DNA of 64,000 bases from an uncultured bacterium (GCA_937910695.1 CALEMW010000219.1:1-64000); one strand, 5' to 3'; shown: positions 1 through 8,921, numbered from the stretch's first letter. A program made the numbers and translations. Notes: generated by a model from the sequence alone, not told the origin.

Positions 1-388
1 TCGGCGGCGTGTCGATGATAATCCAGCCGTAGGCCGTTGCCAGCGACTGAGTCACCTTCACAAGTCGGTCGGTGAGCTGAGTTCTGGCCATACTTTCAAG
101 TGAAGGATTGGACGGGATGATGTCCACATTCTCATCGTAGACCGTCGAAGTGATACCATCGTGAGGCGTAATCGCCCGGCGCAGCACATCGAAAATGGAA
201 CGGGCGGGCGGCTCGCCGCCGAGCTTACCGAGCAGAGTCGTGGTGGCACAGCAGTGCGGGTCCATGTCGATCACGAGACAGGAGGACGTGATGTCGCTGT
301 AGCGGGTCAGCCCGGCGGCCAGATTCAAAGCCGTTGTGGTCTTGCCCGTCCCACCTTTATGATTGACGATGGCGATGACATTGCCCAT
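1..388 (-). CDS. parA: ParA/Soj-type chromosome partition ATPase (C-terminal part beyond window)
   Basis: The reading frame entering from the left edge starts at ATG 388, after an AGGGGGGAT ribosome site, and is absent from the ORF track because it runs off the window. It begins MGNVIAIVNHKGGTGKTT, the deviant Walker A of ParA/Soj/MinD ATPases. VIDMDPHC (Walker A') follows, and WIIIDTPP (Walker B region) lies near the edge. ParA proteins dimerise on ATP and move chromosomal origins or other cargo with a ParB partner. No parB is visible here; it could lie further left. A plasmid-type or cargo-positioning ParA cannot be excluded from about 129 residues. Confidence 0.9.
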   Translation of the reverse strand, partial: MGNVIAIVNHKGGTGKTTTALNLAAGLTRYSDITSSCLVIDMDPHCCATTTLLGKLGGEPPARSIFDVLRRAITPHDGITSTVYDENVDIIPSNPSLESMARTQLTDRLVKVTQSLATAYGWIIIDTPP

Positions 389-422
389 GCGTGATCCCCC
401 CTGCGACACAAACCAAAGCATG

Positions 423-439
423 GCGACCCGGCGGGTCGC
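423..439 (-). promoter_or_regulatory. Hairpin in the predicted parA leader
   Basis: GCGACCC and GGGTCGC form a perfect 7-bp inverted repeat with a 3-base spacer. It lies between the candidate -10 box and the parA ribosome site, so it would be near the 5' end of the mRNA, or could be a protein-binding operator. Confidence 0.4.
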
Positions 440-450
440 ACAATCTGCCA

Positions 451-478
451 ATAATAGTCAATCCGTGATGCGATGCAA
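451..478 (-). promoter_or_regulatory. Candidate sigma-70-type promoter of parA
   Basis: On the minus strand TTGCAT (473-478) is followed after 16 bases by TATTAT (451-456), a 5/6 match to the -10 consensus. Transcription would start near 444, giving a leader of about 55 bases with the hairpin at 423-439 close to its 5' end. Confidence 0.4.
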
Positions 479-529
479 CCAACGCCTTCAATCAATAGAG
501 GCTGTATGATTCAAGCAATCATAGATAAC

Positions 530-555
530 ACCTATAACAACAACGTGTTATAGGT
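530..555. repeat. 10-bp inverted repeat upstream of parA
   Basis: ACCTATAACA (530-539) and TGTTATAGGT (546-555) are perfect complements separated by 6 bases. No T-run follows on either side, so it looks more like a binding site or cruciform than a terminator. Confidence 0.5.
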
Positions 556-706
556 CCAATCTGGTCGAAATGCCGCATCCGATATTCTCTGATGACTTAT
601 GATGCCATTCTTCTCATGATTCAATGCAAGGCGGCATCTATCTCAATATAAATCAGCACGGTCCGGGACATTCTTCAGGTTTTGGCTGAAGGCTGACGTT
701 TTCGAA

Positions 707-1444
707 TTAGAAACCGAGTTCGATTCCGATCGTCAAGCCTACCAGGTGCTGTGGGCCAAATTCCGTAAACTCACCATCACCCGGCAAGACCTCACCCATT
801 AGCTGATTGCTTTCAATTTGCCGCACCGTATCGAGAATCTCTGCCCAAAATCCGAAACGTGGATCAGTCCGAACGCGAAGTCCTACCCCTAGAGTCGGTG
901 AGACGCCTTGCTGGTCGAGAACGTCCGCCATGGCATCCACCTTCAACCAACTCGCTCCACCGGCGATGAAAGGTACCCACTTGCCGACGGCCAGAGCCTG
1001 CTCATACAGCATGGTCAGCTGGGTGAAAGTCACGACATCCCATGGTGACGGGGTGACGATTTGCGAGTCGTTGGCCAATGCCGTCAGACCCATTTCGCTC
1101 CAGCGGCCGGAGACTCGAATTCCTGCTCTGCTGCTGATTCGAATCAGTAAACCAAGATCGATCAGGACATCTTCGTCGAGTGTGGCGGTGAAACGGCTCG
1201 CCATGAATGACCCGCCCAAGGGCGTGGTCACCGAGCGTGTGAGGCTCGACTCGTAGGCGAACACATCTCCGGCTGCGGACACACCGCCTCCAAGCAAGAG
1301 CCTGATCGACGAGGGCTCTGCTTCCTGATGAACAGATTCAGTCGCCGAAATACGGCCTGAGACGATACGAGCGTCTGCCGATGCCGTTGAGGCAGAGAGG
1401 ACCATGCACAATCCCAGTGCAGTGAACAAAGACGACGAAGCCAT
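707..1444 (-). CDS. Small outer-membrane beta-barrel protein, unknown function
   Basis: The 245-residue reading starts at ATG 1444, behind GAAAGGGGG and one base after the stop of the upstream lipoprotein gene. The longer track ORF adds 17 residues without a better ribosome site. A signal peptide (MASSSLFTALGLCMVLSASTASA) is clear. Short Gly-rich, alternating hydrophobic segments and a C-terminal ...IGIELGF ending in Phe fit an outer-membrane barrel recognised by the BAM complex. I do not recognise a specific family. It is the last gene of the sigma/anti-sigma block and could be a target or sensor of that circuit; that is inference. Confidence 0.65.
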   Translation of the reverse strand: MASSSLFTALGLCMVLSASTASADARIVSGRISATESVHQEAEPSSIRLLLGGGVSAAGDVFAYESSLTRSVTTPLGGSFMASRFTATLDEDVLIDLGLLIRISSRAGIRVSGRWSEMGLTALANDSQIVTPSPWDVVTFTQLTMLYEQALAVGKWVPFIAGGASWLKVDAMADVLDQQGVSPTLGVGLRVRTDPRFGFWAEILDTVRQIESNQLMGEVLPGDGEFTEFGPQHLVGLTIGIELGF

Positions 1445-1445
1445 G

Positions 1446-2549
1446 CTAGTTCCCCCTTTCAACCGCGGGTGCGCTGAAGGACAGTGTTTCAACAATTGCC
1501 CTCAGCCTGCGCATGTCGTCCATCTTCTCCCGATTGGGTGCATAGACAAGCAAATCGACGCAGAGGATATAATCCCGCTCCGGGACAGCGATGAAATAGC
1601 TGCGGAACGGACCACCCACCGATGCTTTACGACTCGCCCAGGCACCATCGAGTCGAACGGCAGTTTGGCCGGCAACCAGCTCATCGGACCACTGCAGCGA
1701 AAGATCGTGCAGCTCGGAATCGTCGTGCATGATCGCACCGATTTCACGTCGGAAAGCCGTTAAGGCTTCCTGATCCCCCAGAAGCGCTTCCGGATCGTCG
1801 GTGTCGAGCCAGGCGTAGGTCAAGCCGTCCGAAGTGCCTTCTGCCGACGTGTACAGCCATTCCACGCCGGGAAAACCATCTGGTTCGAACTGGTTCTCGC
1901 TGAAGGACCGCGGTATTTCCAACCAAAATCCATAGCGGTTCCAGTCCCGCTGTATGGCTTCGTCGCTGATGCCTGCACGTCGGGCATCCCGGGCCATCCG
2001 GCGATGAATGTCGGCGGCGAGCGTGTCGATCAAGGCCGGAGCGTTCCTCTTCAACAGGCTTGCCAACTGATTGCGGTCGACGGATACAGCGATGTATGCG
2101 AGCTGGTTGCGAAAGTAGGGATCACGCAGAGTAATGACGCCGCCGCTGCCTGTCGTCAGCCTGTCGAGAGTCTCGGAACTGATCAACGAGCGGATCTCTT
2201 TCTCGACGGGCCCCCCATCGCCCCAGCGAACGAGGAACAATAGATTGCGGTAGTTGCGACCGCTCTTCCAGTCCTTCCCCGTATAGTGCTGAAAGCGGTA
2301 GGTCTCTTCCTTCTTGATGACGAAGGTGACATCGGGACTCAAGCGGTCAAGGAAAGACGACGCGACACCATAGAGCTCCGGGCTGGATGTCACTACGGCC
2401 ATGTCGCCGTAGGATCCCACCGACGAAAAGATGGGCTCGTTGTCGGCACCTTCGCCGCAGCCGCCGCACATGGAACACATGAGAAAGGCCGCCCCGAGGA
2501 TCGCGACGGCCTGGATGCTTGACATCATGCTCAACCTCGCTCGAATCAT
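1446..2549 (-). CDS. DUF4837-like secreted lipoprotein
   Basis: The 367-residue protein has a basic N-terminus, a hydrophobic stretch and a Cys-rich lipobox-like end (FLMCSMCGGC), then a soluble domain containing YGDMAVVTSSPELYG and a WGDGGPVEKE segment. Overall length and architecture resemble the DUF4837 lipoproteins of Bacteroidota, whose role is unknown. The ATG at 2549 overlaps the anti-sigma stop (ATGA), suggesting translational coupling. A second ATG at 2528 has a better-spaced GAGG but would remove the basic residues of the signal peptide. The cleavage Cys is ambiguous because three Cys are close together. Confidence 0.6.
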   Translation of the reverse strand: MIRARLSMMSSIQAVAILGAAFLMCSMCGGCGEGADNEPIFSSVGSYGDMAVVTSSPELYGVASSFLDRLSPDVTFVIKKEETYRFQHYTGKDWKSGRNYRNLLFLVRWGDGGPVEKEIRSLISSETLDRLTTGSGGVITLRDPYFRNQLAYIAVSVDRNQLASLLKRNAPALIDTLAADIHRRMARDARRAGISDEAIQRDWNRYGFWLEIPRSFSENQFEPDGFPGVEWLYTSAEGTSDGLTYAWLDTDDPEALLGDQEALTAFRREIGAIMHDDSELHDLSLQWSDELVAGQTAVRLDGAWASRKASVGGPFRSYFIAVPERDYILCVDLLVYAPNREKMDDMRRLRAIVETLSFSAPAVERGN

Positions 2550-3271
2550 TCCTGGTGGAGAACACCTTCCCCTTCAAGGTACTTCACACCATTGCGTTCA
2601 AGCAACGCCATAAGGCGGACATTTTCGAGCCGGCTCGCATCGAGCAGCTCCCGAAGTCGGGTTACTTCGGACTGTAGAGCCGAGAATGAACGTCGATTGT
2701 CGGGACTGCCGGCGAGCCAGGAGTCGTTGCCGGACAGGAAGGTTGCCCCCCCCACAGTACGTCCCGGGGCACCAGCTCCTTTGAAGGAAAAGACGGGCGA
2801 AGCCGGCTGAAGGGACAGACGGTCCGAATGATCGGCGGAGGCAGTGACACCAGATGTGGGCAGCGAAGATCTCTCGGCCATCACGCCGGAGCCACCGTTC
2901 ATCCGACTGAGACCGTCGGGAAGAACCCAGGTTGTCATCACGAGGACCAAAGCCAAACCAGCAGCGGTGGACAGGCCGAATGATCGGAACCACCCGAACC
3001 AGGGTCGGCTCGGGGTCTCCTGCCAGGGAAGCCCGGAGGCCGCTGCTTCCTGGAGTGCCTGGTTCAGCTTGAGCTGCAGCTTCCATTCGAAAGAATCAGA
3101 AGGCTCGGCCGCCGTGGCCAAGATCATTCGACGCCCTGTCTCGAGATCGGATCTGTGCTCCCTGCACTCAGAGCATCGCATCAGATGCTCGTCCAGATGC
3201 GGAGTCTGCTCAGGAGGCAGAATGCCATCCAGTTCCAGATTGATCATCGTTTGGGCCTTGCCACAACGCAT
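2546..3271 (-). CDS. Membrane-anchored zinc-finger anti-sigma factor
   Basis: This 241-residue protein opens with a zf-HC2-type zinc-binding anti-sigma domain: C3, then HLDEHLMRCSEC giving H29, C33 and C36. A single membrane helix lies at about 98-117 and a leucine-rich coiled coil (SALQSEVTRLRELL...) near the C-terminus. The N-terminal domain would hold the ECF sigma factor encoded 24 bases upstream until a signal on the outer side of the membrane triggers release. The coiled coil is on the periplasmic side if the helix is a simple anchor. Pairing with the adjacent sigma gene is strong contextual support. Confidence 0.82.
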   Translation of the reverse strand: MRCGKAQTMINLELDGILPPEQTPHLDEHLMRCSECREHRSDLETGRRMILATAAEPSDSFEWKLQLKLNQALQEAAASGLPWQETPSRPWFGWFRSFGLSTAAGLALVLVMTTWVLPDGLSRMNGGSGVMAERSSLPTSGVTASADHSDRLSLQPASPVFSFKGAGAPGRTVGGATFLSGNDSWLAGSPDNRRSFSALQSEVTRLRELLDASRLENVRLMALLERNGVKYLEGEGVLHQE

Positions 3272-3295
3272 GGTTGTCCTCCGTGGGTGATCCGT

Positions 3296-3973
3296 TCAGT
3301 CTTCGGACTCGCAACGGGCTTCGATCCGCTCGAGATCTTCGAGCAGGGATTCATTCTTCAACAGCGGCTTGATGTTGGCGCGGAACCGATTGCGAGCCCG
3401 GTTTATTCGAGAGCGCACAGTCCCTAGCTTCAAACCTGTGACTTGCTGGATCTCCTCATAACTCAGCTGCTCGACTTCGCGCAGCAGAAAAGGGATCCTG
3501 TATTTCTCGGGAATCTGAGCCGTCGCCTTGGCGATCAGTTCACCCAGTTCCCTCCCCTCAAGCATCCTGGTCGGGTCTGAGACCGGATCCGGCGGATCGA
3601 GGGGAATCTGGTCATCGTTTTCAGGCGCGGGGTCGAGCGTCAGCATATAGGGCTGCCGCTTTTTCTTTCGCACCTGATTGCGCACCAGGTTGGTGGCGAT
3701 GGTGAAAAGCCAGGTCGAGAACTTCGCGATCTCCCTGTACTTATCAGCATGGATGTAGGCTCTGATCAGCGTGTCCTGGGCGATCTCCTCGGCTTCGACC
3801 GGGTCGGCCACCATGCGCATGATGAAGCTGAACAGGCGACCCTTGAAGCGGCGGACGATCTCGTCGTAGGCGCGCTTCTGTCCATCCTGGACAAGCGCGA
3901 TCAACTCTTCGTCCCTGAGGTCCGCATAGACCTTCGGACGAGGGCGTCCACTTTCGGGTGATCGATCGCTCAT
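3296..3973 (-). CDS. ECF-family RNA polymerase sigma factor
   Basis: Region 2 (DEIVRRFKGRLFSFIMRM ... EEIAQDTLIRAYIHADKY ... FSTWLFTIATNLVRN) and region 4 (IPEKYRIPFLLREVEQLSYEEI, then GLKLGTVRSRINRAR) are both present, without the regions 1 and 3 of housekeeping sigma factors. Length (about 225 aa) suits the ECF/RpoE group. The ATG at 3973 and an in-frame GTG at 3979 both follow GGAGGAG; I chose the ATG. The gene leads a cluster with its anti-sigma factor, a lipoprotein and a barrel protein, so an envelope-stress type regulon is likely. Confidence 0.88.
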   Translation of the reverse strand: MSDRSPESGRPRPKVYADLRDEELIALVQDGQKRAYDEIVRRFKGRLFSFIMRMVADPVEAEEIAQDTLIRAYIHADKYREIAKFSTWLFTIATNLVRNQVRKKKRQPYMLTLDPAPENDDQIPLDPPDPVSDPTRMLEGRELGELIAKATAQIPEKYRIPFLLREVEQLSYEEIQQVTGLKLGTVRSRINRARNRFRANIKPLLKNESLLEDLERIEARCESED

Positions 3974-4052
3974 GTACACCGGACTCCTCCTCGGCGTGGG
4001 GGGCGGCTCGTCTCCAGTCGTACACCGAGATATCGACTGAGTTCCGGGAAAT

Positions 4053-4739
4053 TCAATGGATAATGCTGCCGGTCAGGAGGTCGTCTATGGGCCAGGCTGG
4101 AACGAGGATTTCGTATAGATCGACCTGGACCGGGCGCGACTCCCAAATCAGGAGGGTCAAACTTCCTGGACGGCGTCGAGATCGGATAAGGATCTTGCTG
4201 CCGGATGGAGTTGAGATCGTTCGACACCACAGGGTTTCTTCGGGATCGCCTCGGCCCGAGGCTCGGCAGGCCAGACGGCTGGCGATTTCCAGGTGTCCTG
4301 GTCCACCGGCGGGATCGACCGAAATGGTTGGCTCCCAGCCCACCGGTTGATCGAGAACAAAACTCCATGGTTCCAATTGATTCTCTGAAACGAGAGTCGA
4401 GACGATGCGCTCGAGCAGAGGAGCGCGGCGCCCGTGGAGTTGTTGCGAAGGGCCACGCCACTCGTTCCACCATACTTCGCCCGAACCAAGACCGATCAAA
4501 GTCCAGCCCTCGCCGAACTCTGAAGTGAGGGATTCGATCTCACTGGCCGAGCCCACAGAAGCTCGCCAAGTTCCGTCCGGCAGCACAATCAGAACGGCCC
4601 GTCCCTCCATCACACTCCCCATAGCACCGACCTGCCAATCGAAGAAGTCCAAATTGACGTCTTCGGCGGCAGTTGCAATGCCGGCTGCTACAAGAATCAA
4701 GGCGATGGTTAAGGCCCTACCGAAGCCTTGGCCGTTCAC
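4053..4739 (-). CDS. Secreted protein of unknown function
   Basis: A 228-residue protein with a typical Sec signal peptide (RALTIALILVAAGIATAAE). The mature part is Trp-rich and acidic, with segments such as FDWQVGAMGSVMEGRAVLIVLPDG. I recognise no family. Its ATG overlaps the stop of the TPR gene (ATGA), so the two are probably co-translated, and the next gene downstream is the ECF sigma factor. It may act with the TPR protein in the periplasm, but nothing in the sequence shows how. Confidence 0.65.
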   Translation of the reverse strand: MNGQGFGRALTIALILVAAGIATAAEDVNLDFFDWQVGAMGSVMEGRAVLIVLPDGTWRASVGSASEIESLTSEFGEGWTLIGLGSGEVWWNEWRGPSQQLHGRRAPLLERIVSTLVSENQLEPWSFVLDQPVGWEPTISVDPAGGPGHLEIASRLACRASGRGDPEETLWCRTISTPSGSKILIRSRRRPGSLTLLIWESRPVQVDLYEILVPAWPIDDLLTGSIIH

Positions 4740-6523
4740 GGCCCGTCTCCGCCGGGCAGGATATCGATGAGGTGTGCGGGATCGCCCCCCGCCGCCAAAG
4801 CTTGCTGTGCCACGCCGTAAGCGCGGTCCACCTGGCCGAGTCCCATCAGGATGCGGGCCAGATGCTCAAGGATCACCGGATCTTCCGGCTGGGCGTTGGC
4901 TGCCTGCACAAGAAAATCGAAGGCCTCCATGTCCTGCCCTCGGCGGTGCAGCACCCATCCCAAAGAGTCGAGGTAGGCAGGATTCTCCGGGTCGGCGGCC
5001 AGGGCAAAACGGATCAGCGCTTCGGCACGCTCGAGGTCGATGTTCTGGTCTGCAAGAGTGTAACCGAGGGCGTTTTGAGCCACCGCGTCACTGGGCAAGG
5101 CTTCGTGAAGACGTTCAAGCACTTCTCGGACGCGTTCGGGACGGTCGAGGTCGTCGTACACGACCGATAGGTTGAGCAGGGCATCGCGGATGAAGTCCGG
5201 ATTCTGGGCCGCCGCTTCGAAATGAGGAATCGCCTCTTCGTGAAGGCCCATCCCGTGAAAGGCAGCACCGAGCATCAACCTGGAGGGATCCGTGATCTCA
5301 TCGGCACGATCTGCAAGGTCTCTGGCGATGGTGATAATTTCCTCGCGAACGGTCTGGGCTGCTACATCGCGATCTGAGTTGTAGGCTTCGGGGTACCGTC
5401 GCGACAGGATCGAGATCAGGGAAAACCGGCTATCGAGTTGTTCAGGTGCCAGAACGAGGGCTTCGCGCACAGATTGTTCCGCTGCAACGAGATCTCCGCC
5501 CATGGCCAGAAACTCACCGAGATAGACACGGGGTCGGGGCTCGTCTGGCCATCGCGCAATGGCGTCGCGTAGAAGTCCGATAGCGCGCCCGCGTTCGTCG
5601 GTGTTATCGAGGATGCGGACAAGGAAGAGTGTGGCATCGAGACTCAACGTACTGCTGTCTGCCATCTCGAGCAATGTGGAGCGGACTACTTCGATACGCC
5701 CGGTACCGGCGATCATGCCTGCGGTCAGGGTGATCCAGTCCATCTGCTGATCGTCTTCAGTGGAAACGGTCGCACGTTCGGCCTCGCCGGCTGCGGCGAA
5801 GGCCTCCTGGTCACGGCCCCGGCTCACGTCGAATTGTATCGATCCGATGCGGAGCGCACGGCTTTCTGGATGGGCCGCGACTGAGGTTCTCCACACGCTG
5901 GCTGCTTCGTCGTGGTCGCCAAGCAGGATGAGGATCTCGGCCAGCGTTGCGGTGATCCTCTCGACATCCTCGGGCTTCTGCTCTAGAAGATTCCGGAAAT
6001 GATCGCGTGCCTCGGGCCAGCGTCGGGCCCGCACCAGAATCTCACCCTTCAGCCGATCGAGACGTACGCTGTCGGGATGATCGACGTTGAGAACATCGAG
6101 ACCGGCCAAGGCTTCATCGAAAGACTCCAGCGTCGCCTGGATGACGATGTGCTGCTCCTGGGTATGGAGATCGCCGGGTTGTACAGCCAGGACACTGCGT
6201 GAGACCTCGAGGGCATCGCGTGCATAGCCCAGCTCCAGCAAGACATCGCGATAGACCTGCCCCAGCTCCACCTCTTCCGGGCTCATGCGCCAGGCTTGAG
6301 CCAGATAAGGCAACGCTCCTGCCAAATCACCTTGTTCGAGCAAGGTCATACCGATCATCCAGCTCGTCCCCGCCCCGAAGGGGCTGTCGAGAATCTGGAG
6401 GTGGGTCTCAAGGCTGTCGGGAGATGCGATTTGATCGGTGACCGCGGAGGCATGAGTGGTGCAGGACACTGCAGCCAGAACAATCAACGAGGTGATAAGG
6501 GCACGGCGGCGTGTGTCAGTCAT
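4736..6523 (-). CDS. Tetratricopeptide-repeat protein, exported
   Basis: The true start is ATG 6523 (MTDTRRRALITSL), behind GAGGAG and overlapping the RNase III stop; the longer track ORF is an rnc shadow at its N-terminus. The 595-residue protein has a signal sequence ending LAAVSCTTHASA, either a lipobox at the Cys or an ordinary SPase I site after ASA. Many degenerate TPR units follow, for example LEQGDLAGALPYLAQAWRMSP and NALGYTLADQNIDLERAEALI. Such proteins act as scaffolds in outer-membrane assembly, secretion or cell-wall complexes. The specific role is unknown. Confidence 0.8.
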   Translation of the reverse strand: MTDTRRRALITSLIVLAAVSCTTHASAVTDQIASPDSLETHLQILDSPFGAGTSWMIGMTLLEQGDLAGALPYLAQAWRMSPEEVELGQVYRDVLLELGYARDALEVSRSVLAVQPGDLHTQEQHIVIQATLESFDEALAGLDVLNVDHPDSVRLDRLKGEILVRARRWPEARDHFRNLLEQKPEDVERITATLAEILILLGDHDEAASVWRTSVAAHPESRALRIGSIQFDVSRGRDQEAFAAAGEAERATVSTEDDQQMDWITLTAGMIAGTGRIEVVRSTLLEMADSSTLSLDATLFLVRILDNTDERGRAIGLLRDAIARWPDEPRPRVYLGEFLAMGGDLVAAEQSVREALVLAPEQLDSRFSLISILSRRYPEAYNSDRDVAAQTVREEIITIARDLADRADEITDPSRLMLGAAFHGMGLHEEAIPHFEAAAQNPDFIRDALLNLSVVYDDLDRPERVREVLERLHEALPSDAVAQNALGYTLADQNIDLERAEALIRFALAADPENPAYLDSLGWVLHRRGQDMEAFDFLVQAANAQPEDPVILEHLARILMGLGQVDRAYGVAQQALAAGGDPAHLIDILPGGDGP

Positions 6524-7334
6524 CGTTCTCCTCGGTAAGCACGGCAGGTCCCTGTTCGAGTTCTTCGAGGGCGTTACCGGCCGCTTCCTGTTCGGCGATC
6601 TTCTTGCTCGGCCCTCGACCGCGACCGAAAACCAGTCCGGAGATGCTGACCTCGACGTCGTAGATCCTGTCGTGATCTGGGCCTTCCGTATCGATGATGC
6701 GGTACCGGGGCGGCATTTTGAATCTGGCCTGGACCATCTCTTGAAGCTTGCTCTTGTTGTTGCCCAAGTCGTTCTCGTCGAGTTGCTCGTCGGCATCTTC
6801 GAAGAGCCAGCGATCGAGCACGCCACGGACGGCTTCCAACCCACCGTCGAGATAGACAGCGCCGAACAAGGCTTCCACGACGTCGGCGAGGATGCTTGCG
6901 CGGTCTCGGCCGCCCGTCGCCTCCTCCCCCTTGCTCATCTGGACATGATCGCCAAGATCATACTGCACGGCCACCGCAGCCAGGTTCGCACCACAGACAA
7001 GCCTGGACTTCATCTTGGTCAGATCACCCTCATCACGTTCGGGATAACTGCGGTAGAGATACTCACTCGCGAGCAGACCGAGGATCGCATCACCGAGGAA
7101 TTCGAGACGTTCGTTGGTTTCGAGACGCTCAACGCCTGTGGCGTGAGCGTGGGAACGGTGCACCAGAGCGCGGTAGAGCAGGCCAGGACTCTTGAAAGTG
7201 TAGCGCAGAGCACGCTGGACCTCAGAGAGAGAATGCTGGAAATCGTGTGGGATGTCTCCGGGATCGGGAGTAGCCCCGGAACGTTGGTCCCGGGGCTGGC
7301 CCAGCAAGCGGTTGAGATGTTCGATTAGACCCAT
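6516..7334 (-). CDS. rnc: Ribonuclease III
   Basis: Double-strand-specific endoribonuclease for rRNA processing and RNA decay. The signature NERLEFLGDA (catalytic E78 and D82) and DVVEALFGAVYLDGG (D151 and E154) are intact. A dsRNA-binding domain follows (NNKSKLQEMVQARF ... GPSKKIAEQEAAGNALEEL). The protein has 272 residues with a roughly 30-residue N-terminal extension compared with E. coli RNase III. It lies directly downstream of fabF, the standard position of rnc in many bacteria, and its stop overlaps the start of the TPR gene. Confidence 0.96.
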   Translation of the reverse strand: MGLIEHLNRLLGQPRDQRSGATPDPGDIPHDFQHSLSEVQRALRYTFKSPGLLYRALVHRSHAHATGVERLETNERLEFLGDAILGLLASEYLYRSYPERDEGDLTKMKSRLVCGANLAAVAVQYDLGDHVQMSKGEEATGGRDRASILADVVEALFGAVYLDGGLEAVRGVLDRWLFEDADEQLDENDLGNNKSKLQEMVQARFKMPPRYRIIDTEGPDHDRIYDVEVSISGLVFGRGRGPSKKIAEQEAAGNALEELEQGPAVLTEENDD

Positions 7335-7359
7335 GCCGTCCTCCTGTGGACGGTTCCGC

Positions 7360-8595
7360 TCAGTCGGTCCGCTTGAAACAAAGCGACACGTTGTGCCCGC
7401 CGAAACCCAGCGAGGTGGAGAGAGCCGCTTCGACTTGGCGTCCGACCGCCGAATTCGGGCAGTAGTCCAGATCGCATTCCGGGTCCCTGTTCTCGAAATT
7501 CATCGTCGGCGGCAGAACGCCTTCACGGATTGCGAGGGCCGTAATGGCCGCCTCAACTCCGCCGGCTGCACCTAGCAGATGGCCGGTCATGGATTTGGTC
7601 GAACTGACGGCGAGCTTTGCCGCGTGGGCACCGAAGAGATCCCTGATGGCCTTCGTCTCGATCTTATCGTTGAAAGGCGTCGAAGTGCCGTGGGCGTTGA
7701 TGTAGCCGATGTCGTCGAGCTGCAGACCCGCCTTGGCAACGGCCAGCCGCATGGCTTCACGGGCGCCGTTGCCATCGTTGTCGGGCTGGGTCATGTGGAA
7801 GGCGTCGGCAGTGGCGCCGTAACCAGCCAGCTCGGCGATGATCGTTGCGCCACGAGCGACGGCGCGGTCCCAGTTCTCCAGGACGAGAACGCCGGCACCT
7901 TCGCCCAGGACGAACCCGTCGCGTTCCGCGTCGAAAGGACGGCTGGCGCGGAGGGGTTCCTCGTTGCGCGTGGAGAGGGCCTTCATATTAGCGAAGCCCG
8001 CCATGGCCATAGGGCAGACACAAGCCTCGCTGCCGCCAACGACCATCACGTCGGCATCGTCGGCGACGATATGCATGTAGCCGGCCACCAAAGCATGGCC
8101 GGAGGAGGCGCAGGCGGAGACCGTAGCGTAGTTGGGACCCCGGAAACCGTGGCGGATCGAAACCAGTCCCGACGCCATATCTGCAATCATCATGGGAATG
8201 AACATTGGTGAGACCCGGCTCGGACCGCGTTCGACGAGCTTGGCGTGCTGCTCCTCGAAGGTCATCATGCCGCCGATTCCCGATGCGATGATCACGCCAG
8301 CCCTCAGAGGATCGACTTCGCCGACCGCGGAATGGGCCACAGCCTCTTCCGCAGCACAGATGGCGAGTTGGGCGTAGCGATCCGCCTTGCGGACATCCTT
8401 GGGATCCATGGCCACCAGGGGATCGAAGTCTTTGATCTCCCCGGCGAAGCGGACCTTGTAGTCGGTCGTATCGAAAGCCTCGATATTGGATACGCCGATC
8501 GTTCCGGCCTTCAGCGCATTCCAGCTGTCGTCACGATTCTTCCCGACGGCCGTGATCATACCGGCGCCGGTGATAGCGACTCTGCGACGCTCCAT
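7360..8595 (-). CDS. fabF: Beta-ketoacyl-ACP synthase II
   Basis: Elongating condensing enzyme of type II fatty acid synthesis, joining malonyl-ACP to acyl-ACP. The active-site Cys is in TVSACASSGHAL (C162), the catalytic His in INAHGTSTPFND and a second in KSMTGHLLGAAGG. The start was moved to ATG 8595 (MERRRVAITG), which follows AGGAGAACC; this gives 411 residues, the usual length. It sits in the plsX-fabD-fabG-acpP-fabF-rnc order, with an 89-base gap to acpP. Confidence 0.96.
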   Translation of the reverse strand: MERRRVAITGAGMITAVGKNRDDSWNALKAGTIGVSNIEAFDTTDYKVRFAGEIKDFDPLVAMDPKDVRKADRYAQLAICAAEEAVAHSAVGEVDPLRAGVIIASGIGGMMTFEEQHAKLVERGPSRVSPMFIPMMIADMASGLVSIRHGFRGPNYATVSACASSGHALVAGYMHIVADDADVMVVGGSEACVCPMAMAGFANMKALSTRNEEPLRASRPFDAERDGFVLGEGAGVLVLENWDRAVARGATIIAELAGYGATADAFHMTQPDNDGNGAREAMRLAVAKAGLQLDDIGYINAHGTSTPFNDKIETKAIRDLFGAHAAKLAVSSTKSMTGHLLGAAGGVEAAITALAIREGVLPPTMNFENRDPECDLDYCPNSAVGRQVEAALSTSLGFGGHNVSLCFKRTD

Positions 8596-8684
8596 CCTGG
8601 TTCTCCTCCAATGAATGCGGCCCCGGTCCGGCACGTTGCGCCTGAACCGGGGTCGTGAATGCGACGTCCTAAGCGCGACCTTGA

Positions 8685-8921
8685 CTAGTCCAGGTTCTGC
8701 TCCAGGTAATCGATCGCGTCCTGGACCGTGCGCAGCTTCTCCTGATCCTCTTCGGGGATCGTGATGTTGAAGACCTCTTCGAGGTCCATCACCAGCTCGA
8801 CGGTATCCAGGGAATCGGCACCGAGATCGTCGGTGAAGGAGGCCTCGGGGGTGATCTGCTCCGGATTTACGGAGAGCTTCCGTTCAATGATCTCGTAGAC
8901 CTTTTCCTGAATGGAACTCAT
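8685..8921 (-). CDS. acpP: Acyl carrier protein
   Basis: A 78-residue acidic protein with the phosphopantetheine attachment motif GADSLD (Ser37), as in all type II fatty-acid ACPs. It carries growing acyl chains between FabD, FabG and FabF, encoded on either side, and supplies acyl groups to PlsX and probably to the lipid A acyltransferase further along. The start ATG follows GGAGGGAAAG. Confidence 0.97.
   Translation of the reverse strand: MSSIQEKVYEIIERKLSVNPEQITPEASFTDDLGADSLDTVELVMDLEEVFNITIPEEDQEKLRTVQDAIDYLEQNLD

Larger units (their letters stand above)
389..706. other. AT-richer intergenic region between parA and the barrel gene
   Basis: About 318 bases hold no convincing ORF and are visibly poorer in GC than the surroundings. 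The region contains the candidate parA promoter, a hairpin near the expected 5' end of the parA mRNA, and a 10-bp palindrome, each listed separately. A 6-bp stem (CTTCAG/CTGAAG) lies just after the stop of the neighbouring barrel gene, but no T-run follows it, so I do not call it a terminator. Confidence 0.7.

Noticed and set aside
4015-4052. GGAACT box upstream of the ECF sigma gene as an autoregulatory ECF promoter
   Set aside because: The -35-like string is present, but I find no matching -10 element at the right distance, so autoregulation is only a guess.
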